From NCBI GenBank assembly GCA_029060585.1, contig JAIDTS010000028.1, forward strand, positions 1 to 6,750: a DNA stretch of 6,750 bases, given 5' to 3'. Of the stretch, positions 1 to 4,796 are shown piece after piece. Each line of letters begins with the position of its first letter. The first letter of the stretch is position 1. The translations under genes were made by a program, and so were the position numbers. The DNA is from Muribaculaceae bacterium. GTDB lineage: Bacteria; Bacteroidota; Bacteroidia; Bacteroidales; Muribaculaceae. A model generated the notes under the pieces. The model was not told where the DNA came from, made no database searches, and saw only the letters and a program-made list of their open reading frames with translations.

Positions 1-38
1 ATCTATCTATTATTTCTCTTTCTATTTTCATAAACTAC

Positions 39-313
39 GAAGTTGTTTTGACTTATTTTTTTATTAAGATTTCGTCAGCTTTGCGAGCAGATCTCGCTTC
101 ATGAAGAAGGAGACAATTCCATTGAGTGAGAGCAGAAGGCAAGCTTGCTTGCATTATGCCGAACGTGTAGGAATACCTGAAAGGAATGCGGGCATCGTGA
201 CTGATGAATGAAGCGAAAGATGCCGTAAAGATGGCGTAAGCTTGATAAAAAGAATTATTCCCTTCATATTAATTTAATGTTTTTTATATTCGTAAATAAG
301 TCAAAACAACTTC
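39..313. mobile_element. MITE-like element with 20-bp terminal inverted repeats
   Basis: GAAGTTGTTTTGACTTATTT at 39-58 is the exact reverse complement of 294-313, so a 275-bp segment is bounded by perfect 20-bp inverted repeats. The triplet TAC lies just outside each end (36-38 and 314-316), which could be a 3-bp target duplication, although three bases can match by chance. The interior is less AT-rich than its flanks. It holds small palindromes (CTTCATGAAG 97-106, GCAAGCTTGC 139-148), a stem GCGAG/CTCGC (83-87/93-97), a stem GGCATC/GATGCC (191-196/219-224) and a 36-codon ORF, but no transposase. Size and ends fit a non-autonomous miniature transposable element. The alternative is a structured RNA closed by a long terminal stem. 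The inverted repeat is certain; the mobile-element reading is inference. Confidence 0.5.
101..211 (+). CDS. possible 36-aa peptide inside the inverted-repeat element
   Basis: An ATG-to-TGA ORF of 36 codons lies wholly within the 39-313 element. It starts MKKETIPLSESRRQ, continues through ACLHYAERVGIPERNAG and ends IVTDE. The composition is mixed and protein-like (charged, with Cys, His and Tyr), with no membrane segment or signal peptide. No Shine-Dalgarno or clear promoter precedes it, though Bacteroidota genes often lack the former. The opposite strand also carries a short ORF across the same region, so coding potential is ambiguous. It may be a remnant of a longer gene captured by the element, or chance. 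I do not recognise a family. Confidence 0.2.
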   Translation: MKKETIPLSESRRQACLHYAERVGIPERNAGIVTDE

Positions 314-355
314 TACATAAATAAGTGCTGATTTGTGTTTGATTTTACATTTTTC

Positions 356-371
356 TGCACTTATTAGTGCA
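356..371. repeat. short hairpin/palindrome upstream of the candidate promoter
   Basis: TGCACT (356-361), loop TATT, AGTGCA (366-371): a perfect 6-bp stem with a 4-base loop. It lies about 25 bp upstream of the candidate -33 element at 395. It could be an operator or the weak terminator of a transcript entering from the left. The flanking T run is upstream on the + strand (351-354), which would suit termination of minus-strand transcription better. The symmetry is seen; the function is not. Confidence 0.3.
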
Positions 372-394
372 AATTTACGAAAAAATTCTTATTC

Positions 395-423
395 TTGCAA
401 ATAAATTCGTATTATAGATTTTG
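395..423 (+). promoter_or_regulatory. candidate Bacteroidota-type promoter
   Basis: TTG at 395-397 followed 17 bp later by TAGATTTTG at 415-423 approximates the Bacteroidota primary sigma-factor pattern (TTTG at -33, TAnnTTTG at -7), with one extra base inside the -7 box. The context, an AT-rich tract beginning GTGCAAATTTACG, is typical of promoter-bearing spacers in this phylum. Transcription would start near 430. That is a few bases before the 437 ATG of a small ORF and about 200 nt ahead of the phosphorylase start. TATCAT is repeated at 433-438 and 444-449 just downstream, one helical turn apart, a possible regulator site. Confidence 0.35.
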
Positions 424-436
424 GACTGATCATATC

Positions 437-565
437 ATGAGGTTATCATATTTTTTAGGAGAGGATTCTAAAAAACAAAAAGAAGATATAATAGTATTAT
501 GGCCAATTCGGATATTTTTCTTAATTTTGCTCATTATAATTTCAACTTTCATAAGTATTGGCTGA
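437..565 (+). CDS. possible 42-aa single-helix membrane peptide
   Basis: An ATG-to-TGA ORF of 42 codons starts a few bases downstream of the candidate promoter at 395-423 and ends 64 bp before the phosphorylase ATG. The N-terminal half is polar and charged (MRLSYFLGEDSKKQKED). The C-terminal half, from about residue 18, is one continuous hydrophobic stretch (IIVLWPIRIFFLILLIIIST, then FISIG), as in small tail-anchored membrane peptides. It has no recognisable family and no visible Shine-Dalgarno. The caution is compositional: an A-rich then T-rich stretch of DNA encodes Lys/Glu then Phe/Ile/Leu by default, so this pattern can arise by chance. If real, it would be co-transcribed with the phosphorylase as a leader peptide or small membrane protein. 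Confidence 0.33.
   Translation: MRLSYFLGEDSKKQKEDIIVLWPIRIFFLILLIIISTFISIG
522..529 (+). promoter_or_regulatory. candidate -7 element (TAATTTTG)
   Basis: TAATTTTG is an exact match to the Bacteroidota -7 consensus TAnnTTTG. The expected upstream -33 TTTG is poor (nearest TTATG at 497-501). If used, it would give the phosphorylase mRNA a leader of roughly 95 nt containing the octamer repeats at 567-598. It lies inside the small ORF 437-565, so the two interpretations partly compete. Confidence 0.2.
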
Positions 566-566
566 A

Positions 567-598
567 ATAACCCCATAACCCTATAACCTCATAACCCT
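567..598. repeat. four-unit 8-bp tandem repeat (ATAACCYY)
   Basis: Four contiguous octamers begin at 567, 575, 583 and 591: ATAACCCC, ATAACCCT, ATAACCTC, ATAACCCT. Only the last two positions vary. The array ends 31 bp before the phosphorylase start codon and would lie in its leader. ATAACCTCAT (583-592) is the reverse complement of ATGAGGTTAT (437-446), which contains the start codon of the small ORF, so the two could pair in an mRNA. Confidence 0.8.
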
Positions 599-629
599 TA
601 AGTGAGCCTGCGAACTTAAATATACAACG

Positions 630-3071
630 ATGAAATACGGATATTTTGACGATAAAAATCGGGAATACGTCATAACGAATCCCAAGACACCCTGGCCATG
701 GATCAACTATCTCGGCAACAAGGATTTTTTCTCCCTCATCTCTAACACCGCTGGAGGCTATTCCTTCTATAAGGACGCGAAGTTCCGCCGTCTTACACGT
801 TACCGCTACAACGGAGTGCCGATGGATGCGGGAGGCAGATATTTCTACATTAAGGATGGCGATACTGTCTGGAATCCCGGCTGGAAACCTACCAAGACTC
901 CTCTCGACCGGTATGAATGCCGCCACGGGATGAACTATACCCGTATCATCGGTGAAAAGAACGGAGTGGAGGCAGAGCTGCTCTTCTTCGTGCCCTTGAA
1001 CTCCCATGCGGAAATCACTAAACTCACACTGACCAATAAATCAGATGAGCCCAAGAGTCTGAAATTATTCTCCTTCATCGAATGGTGTCTTTGGAACGCC
1101 GCTACTGATATGGAGAATTTCCAGAGAAATTTCTCTACAGGAGAGGTAGAGATCGACGGCTCCACAATATATCATAAGACCGAATACAAGGAGCGCCGCA
1201 ATCATTACGCTTTCTTCAGCGTGAATGTCCCGGTACAAGGTTTTGATACAGACCGCGAGACTTTCATGGGCCTCTATAACGGTTTCGACGAGCCTGAAGT
1301 AGTGCTTGAGGGAAAGCCGCGCAATTCGGTGGCTCACGGATGGTCGCCAATCGCATCCCATTATATCGAAGTTGATCTTAAGCCGGGTGAAAGTCGCGAC
1401 TTCATCTTCACTCTGGGCTATGTGGAGAATCCGGAAGATAAGAAATGGGAAAGCAAGGGTGTAATCAACAAGGAGCCTGCGCGCGAGATTATTGCCCGTT
1501 TCGACACGCCGGAGAAAGTGGACAAGGCTTTTGCGGAGTTAAGGAAATACTGGGATGACCTCCTGGCCAAATACACGCTTCGTTCGGGCGATGATAAACT
1601 TGACCGGATGGTCAATATATGGAATCAGTATCAGTGCATGATCACCTTCTGTTTCTCCCGCTCGGCCTCTTTCTTCGAGAGCGGCATAGGACGTGGAATG
1701 GGTTTCCGCGATTCTAACCAGGATCTCGTAGGTTTCGTGCATCAGATTCCGGAACGCGCAAGGGAGCGGATCATCGACATCGCATCCACTCAGTTCCCTG
1801 ACGGAGGATGCTACCATCAGTATCAGCCACTTACGAAAAGAGGCAACAATGATATTGGGGGTGGCTTCAACGACGATCCCATGTGGCTGATTTTCGGCAC
1901 GGCGGCTTATATCAAGGAGACCGGAGACTATTCGATTCTTGATGAATTGGTCCCCTTCGACAACCAGCCGGGTTCCGAAGTTCCCCTGATGGAACACCTG
2001 AAAGTATCTGTAGACCATGTGATAAACAATCTTGGTCCTCACGGATTGCCTCTTATCGGACGTGCAGACTGGAACGACTGCCTGAATCTCAACTGCTTCT
2101 CCAACGACCCCAACGAGTCTTTCCAGACTACGGAAAACAAGTCTGAGGGTTCGAAGGCGGAGTCTCTCATGATAGCCGGTCAGTTTGTGGCTACAGGGCG
2201 CGACTATGTGGAGCTCTGCAGAGTTTTGGGCAAGAATGATGAGGCGGACCGCGTTCAAAAGCATATCGACCGGATGGTAGAGGCTGTCAAGAACCATGGC
2301 TGGGATGGCGAATGGTATCTCAGGGCTTATGACTATTATGGCCGGAAGGTCGGTTCGAATGAGAACAAGGAAGGAAAGATCTTCATAGAGTCTCAGGGAT
2401 GGTGCACGATGGCAGGAATCGGACTTGAGGAAGGCCTTGTGGAGAAGTCTCTAAACTCGGTGAAGAAATATCTCGACTGCGAGCATGGACTGGTGCTCAA
2501 CAATCCTGCGTTTACCGAATATATACCCGACTACGGTGAGATATCTACATATCCGGCTGGATATAAGGAAAATGCAGGTATATTCGCGCATAATAATCCG
2601 TGGGTTATCATCGGTGAGACTGTTCTCGGCAGGGGTGACCGTGCATGGGAATACTATCAAAAGATCTGTCCGGCCTATGTCGAGGAGAAAAGCGAGCTTC
2701 ACAAGGTGGAGCCATACGTATATTGCCAGATGACTGCTGGAAAGGATGCCGCTCGTCCCGGAGAGGCAAAGAATTCCTGGCTTACTGGCACGGCTGCCTG
2801 GAACTGGTATGCTATAACTCAGTTTATACTCGGCATTCGCCCGGCCTATAACGGACTCGAGATAGATCCTTGTATCCCCGAAGACTGGGACGGATATGAT
2901 GTCGTAAGAAAGTTCCGTGGTGCTACCTACGAGATCTCGGTGCGCAACCCGCACCACGTAAGCAAAGGTGTAGAGAGCATAACCGTCAACGGCGAGCCAA
3001 TAGTGGGCAATGTGCTTCCAGTCATGCCGGCAGGCACGCTCAACAAGGTGGAAGTCACAATGAAAGACTAA
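630..3071 (+). CDS. cellobiose phosphorylase, GH94
   Basis: Cytoplasmic inverting phosphorylase: cellobiose + phosphate gives alpha-D-glucose 1-phosphate + D-glucose (EC 2.4.1.20). The 813 residues match cellobiose phosphorylases (about 810-820) and not the longer cellodextrin or laminaribiose enzymes. The N-terminal signature ([20 protein letters not shown]) fixes the ATG; there is no signal peptide. Order: N-terminal beta-sandwich (about 1-290), linker, (alpha/alpha)6 barrel (about 310-725), C-terminal beta cap. Visible active-site motifs are [10 protein letters not shown] (R360, D361), ADWNDCLN with the likely general acid D483 (equivalent to D490 of the Cellulomonas gilvus enzyme), E647 and H654 in [11 protein letters not shown], and T719-G720 in SWLTGTAAW for phosphate. 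The wording is also close to the clostridial enzyme as I remember it. Chitobiose phosphorylase is the nearest alternative and fits less well. No transporter or regulator is adjacent. Sometimes named cbp. Confidence 0.97.
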   Translation: MKYGYFDDKNREYVITNPKTPWPWINYLGNKDFFSLISNTAGGYSFYKDAKFRRLTRYRYNGVPMDAGGRYFYIKDGDTVWNPGWKPTKTPLDRYECRHGMNYTRIIGEKNGVEAELLFFVPLNSHAEITKLTLTNKSDEPKSLKLFSFIEWCLWNAATDMENFQRNFSTGEVEIDGSTIYHKTEYKERRNHYAFFSVNVPVQGFDTDRETFMGLYNGFDEPEVVLEGKPRNSVAHGWSPIASHYIEVDLKPGESRDFIFTLGYVENPEDKKWESKGVINKEPAREIIARFDTPEKVDKAFAELRKYWDDLLAKYTLRSGDDKLDRMVNIWNQYQCMITFCFSRSASFFESGIGRGMGFRDSNQDLVGFVHQIPERARERIIDIASTQFPDGGCYHQYQPLTKRGNNDIGGGFNDDPMWLIFGTAAYIKETGDYSILDELVPFDNQPGSEVPLMEHLKVSVDHVINNLGPHGLPLIGRADWNDCLNLNCFSNDPNESFQTTENKSEGSKAESLMIAGQFVATGRDYVELCRVLGKNDEADRVQKHIDRMVEAVKNHGWDGEWYLRAYDYYGRKVGSNENKEGKIFIESQGWCTMAGIGLEEGLVEKSLNSVKKYLDCEHGLVLNNPAFTEYIPDYGEISTYPAGYKENAGIFAHNNPWVIIGETVLGRGDRAWEYYQKICPAYVEEKSELHKVEPYVYCQMTAGKDAARPGEAKNSWLTGTAAWNWYAITQFILGIRPAYNGLEIDPCIPEDWDGYDVVRKFRGATYEISVRNPHHVSKGVESITVNGEPIVGNVLPVMPAGTLNKVEVTMKD

Positions 3072-3118
3072 GAGTGTCGAATTGGAATTACGTAATTGTA
3101 TTGCCAATAACCTTGTAG

Positions 3119-3139
3119 GGACGCACGGCTCGTGCGTCC
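3119..3139. repeat. 9-bp-stem palindrome in the convergent spacer, possible terminator or REP-like repeat
   Basis: GGACGCACG (3119-3127), loop GCT, CGTGCGTCC (3131-3139): a perfect GC-rich 9-bp hairpin, extendable by one G-T pair (3118/3140). It begins 48 bp after the phosphorylase stop, between convergent genes, where a bidirectional terminator would be useful. However, the + strand continues ATTAATTTATATTT without a clean T run, and the other strand has none. Hairpins of this wording, preceded by GTAG, look like dispersed REP-type palindromes. Both readings are inference; the hairpin itself is plain. Confidence 0.6.
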
Positions 3140-3172
3140 TATTAATTTATATTTAATGAGGTTCTTTCCCCC

Positions 3173-3348
3173 TTTAGTTGAAAGCCGTGTATCCGGCGAC
3201 AATGCGTAGCGTAGCCTATGGTACTCCCTGCTTGCTGCTGAATAGTTTCCAGCATCAGGGCTCTTGTACTCTGGAACTCTGGTCTTGAATGCTGCTCTCT
3301 GCCCCTCCGCCTCTCCGCGTGAGGCCCATTTCATATTTTTCAACTAAA
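3173..3348. repeat. spacer segment bounded by 11-bp inverted repeats with internal octamer repeats
   Basis: TTTAGTTGAAA (3173-3183) is the exact reverse complement of TTTCAACTAAA (3338-3348), bounding 176 bp of the convergent spacer. Inside are two sets of degenerate 8-bp units, read on the minus strand. One is CCAGAGTT, CCAGAGTA, CAAGAGCC (3282-3259). The other is CGGAGAGG, CGGAGGGG, CAGAGAGC (3317-3294). No convincing ORF is present: a 91-codon minus-strand frame crosses these repeats but has low-complexity content and no family. I see no target duplication, so this may be an eroded element or an accumulation of unrelated small repeats. Confidence 0.45.
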
Positions 3349-3363
3349 TTAGGAAATAACAGA

Positions 3364-3384
3364 ATTATGCATTATGCATTATGC
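3364..3384. repeat. three-unit 7-bp tandem repeat (ATTATGC) at the xerD stop
   Basis: Three perfect heptamers ATTATGC start at 3364, 3371 and 3378. Read on the minus strand they supply the last codons of xerD (H-N-A) and its TAA stop (3374-3372). The tract is therefore partly coding and partly spacer. It resembles the heptamer tract at the yfhO end of the same operon. Confidence 0.8.
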
Positions 3385-4268
3385 CGATAATGGGGATGGT
3401 GGGTCAGGAGTTCTTTCCTAAGGCGCGAGCGGTCAAGATGAACGTATATTTCCGTAGTCTCTAAAGATTCATGTCCGAGCAGTTCTTGGATTATTCGCAG
3501 GGAGGCTCCCCCTTCGAGCAGATGAGTGGCAAACGAGTGCCGGAGTGTGTGGGGCGATACGGTCTTGAGTATTCCGGCTGCGGCTGCAAGATCGCGGATG
3601 ATATAGAATACCATTACGCGAGACATCTTGCCGCCTCTCCTGTTGAGGAAGATTATGTCCTGGGAGTCGGATTTTATGTTAAGTTGTGCGCGTTGCGGAA
3701 GATACTCCTTAATGAGGTCCATCGCGACGGGTGAGACTGGTACAATCCTCTGCTTGCTGCCTTTGCCTTCCACTATCATGCAGCCGTCGTCGAAACTCAG
3801 TCGCGAGAGACGGGCATCGACGAGTTCCGACACACGGAGCCCACTTCCGTATAGAGTCTCGATGATGGCGTGGTTACGAAGGGATTCTTCCTTGTCGTCA
3901 GGAATCTGCTCTATCATCATGTCGATTTCAGCGGTGCTCAAGACTTCTGGGAGATGGCGGCCGAGTCTGGGAGACTCCAGAAGATCAGTTGGATTGTTTT
4001 CGATAACGCCGGTCAGTTTAAGGAATTTGTAATAACTCCGGATCCCTGAGAGTATTCGCGCCTGACTGCGAGGCCCTATTCCGAGGTCGCGCAGAGTGCA
4101 GACGAATGCGTGAAGGTCCTTCTCGGTGGTCTCAGCAGGATTGATTCCTTGATCCTCCAGATACTCCAAGAGATGGCAGACGTCGGAGACATACGCCTCG
4201 CAGGTATTTACCGACATGCCTCGTTCAAGTGCCAGATAGGCTTCAAAATCCTGTAGCTGCGTTGTCAT
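3372..4268 (-). CDS. xerD: tyrosine recombinase XerD
   Basis: Site-specific tyrosine recombinase that acts with XerC (and FtsK) at the chromosomal dif site to resolve chromosome dimers before division. The 298 residues equal the usual XerD length. The N-terminal SAM-like core-binding domain spans about 1-90 and the catalytic domain about 105-290. The full catalytic set is visible: R145 (SGLRVSEL), K169 (GKGSKQR), H240 and R243 (SPHTLRHSFATHLL), H266 (LLGHES) and nucleophile Y275 (TEIYVHL), spaced as in E. coli XerD. The NRRGGKMSR turn favours XerD over XerC or an integrase. Its ATG overlaps the stop of the upstream gene as ATGA (4268-4265), so it is probably the last gene of the operon and translationally coupled. 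The final three residues and stop lie in a heptamer repeat. An integrase of a mobile element is unlikely, since no element boundaries are seen. Confidence 0.96.
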   Translation of the reverse strand: MTTQLQDFEAYLALERGMSVNTCEAYVSDVCHLLEYLEDQGINPAETTEKDLHAFVCTLRDLGIGPRSQARILSGIRSYYKFLKLTGVIENNPTDLLESPRLGRHLPEVLSTAEIDMMIEQIPDDKEESLRNHAIIETLYGSGLRVSELVDARLSRLSFDDGCMIVEGKGSKQRIVPVSPVAMDLIKEYLPQRAQLNIKSDSQDIIFLNRRGGKMSRVMVFYIIRDLAAAAGILKTVSPHTLRHSFATHLLEGGASLRIIQELLGHESLETTEIYVHLDRSRLRKELLTHHPHYRHNA

Positions 4269-4789
4269 ACCTCATACATTAGTTTCTGCATACCGTAACG
4301 ACGCAGTAGGATACAGAAGTCTTTGGCCTCTATCGCGAGTGTGAAATTTTCCGGTATGCCCACTGTGTTCCCGGAAGCCAGCAATCCGCATTCTCCCAGA
4401 TCATCCATCTTGTGCCATAGAGCAGCAATATCATTCCGATTAAAAGAAATGATGAAATCTGTGTCTTTAGGGCAGACATTCTGGGTGGCGATGCGCAGTT
4501 TCGGCATGATCATCTTTATGGCTGTGACTATGCGTTTGTCAGCGTCGGGCATCCAGACATGATTCGGACGCAATAGATTCAAGAGCCGTATGATCATTCG
4601 TGCGTGCCTGAGTCCGCGACGGTCTTCGTGATACTCAAAATCGAGATAGGCGTCGCAATAGAAGCAGTATCGTCGGTCAGGACGGATGCATTCCTTGACT
4701 ATGCTGAAAGCCAAAGGGGAATGAACGCCATACCCTCTGGTATGGCGCCATCTCCTTATCCAATTCATAATTCTTAATTCATGATTCAT
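4265..4789 (-). CDS. small methyltransferase-fold-like protein, probably degenerate
   Basis: Short protein (174 aa from the first ATG) in the middle of the operon. RGYGVHSPLAF (about 18-28), then YCFY (about 41-44), resembles the N-terminus of a Bacteroidota family annotated as class I SAM-dependent methyltransferases, as does the tail pattern (IEAKDFCILLRRYGMQKLMYEV, split around 152-174). Family members are usually clearly longer and carry a glycine-rich SAM motif after a strand such as LLRPNH. Here that point reads VWMPDADKRIV (78-88), with no GxGxG, so SAM binding is doubtful. Start choice is open. ATG 4789 gives a 4-bp ATGA overlap with yfhO, but its first codons come from a 7-bp repeat. 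ATG 4768 (Met8) leaves 17 bp and may be the true start. It ends overlapping xerD. No signal peptide or membrane helix. Coding is likely; function is unknown. Confidence 0.7.
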   Translation of the reverse strand: MNHELRIMNWIRRWRHTRGYGVHSPLAFSIVKECIRPDRRYCFYCDAYLDFEYHEDRRGLRHARMIIRLLNLLRPNHVWMPDADKRIVTAIKMIMPKLRIATQNVCPKDTDFIISFNRNDIAALWHKMDDLGECGLLASGNTVGIPENFTLAIEAKDFCILLRRYGMQKLMYEV

Positions 4790-4796
4790 GAATTAT
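4762..4796. repeat. five-unit 7-bp degenerate repeat at the yfhO / methyltransferase-like junction
   Basis: On the minus strand five consecutive heptamers run from 4796 to 4762: ATAATTC, ATGAATC, ATGAATT, AAGAATT, ATGAATT. They encode the last residues and TGA stop of yfhO. They also supply ATG at 4789, 4782 and 4768, of which 4789 and 4768 are in the frame of the next gene. The tract therefore acts as stop, spacer and start at once. Confidence 0.75.

Noticed and set aside
567..598. Telomere-like CCCTAA-type repeat or CRISPR fragment
   Set aside because: There are only four 8-bp units with no spacers; the chromosomal context on both sides and the absence of cas genes make both ideas untenable.
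1539..2297. Long open frame (252 codons) antisense to the phosphorylase, and others at 2451-3107 and 549-1007
   Set aside because: These mirror the codon structure of a clearly conserved GH94 gene on the other strand, show no recognisable protein features, and overlap its catalytic region completely.
3086..3097. Perfect 12-bp palindrome AATTACGTAATT after the phosphorylase stop
   Set aside because: It is AT-rich with no T tract, in a spacer rich in AATT motifs. It is too weak for a terminator, and no regulator target is evident.
3309..3325. GCCTC/GAGGC stem as a terminator for xerD
   Set aside because: The stem is 5 bp with a 7-base loop and is followed on the minus strand by a purine-rich octamer repeat with no T run.
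3068..3343. 91-codon minus-strand ORF in the convergent spacer
   Set aside because: It crosses the palindrome and both octamer clusters, its sequence is repeat-derived, and it has no family resemblance.
3364..3390. Possible dif-like site next to xerD
   Set aside because: The minus-strand wording GCATAATGCATAA recalls part of the E. coli dif core, but it is a plain 7-bp tandem repeat overlapping the xerD stop, lacks proper XerC/XerD arms, and dif need not lie near xerD.
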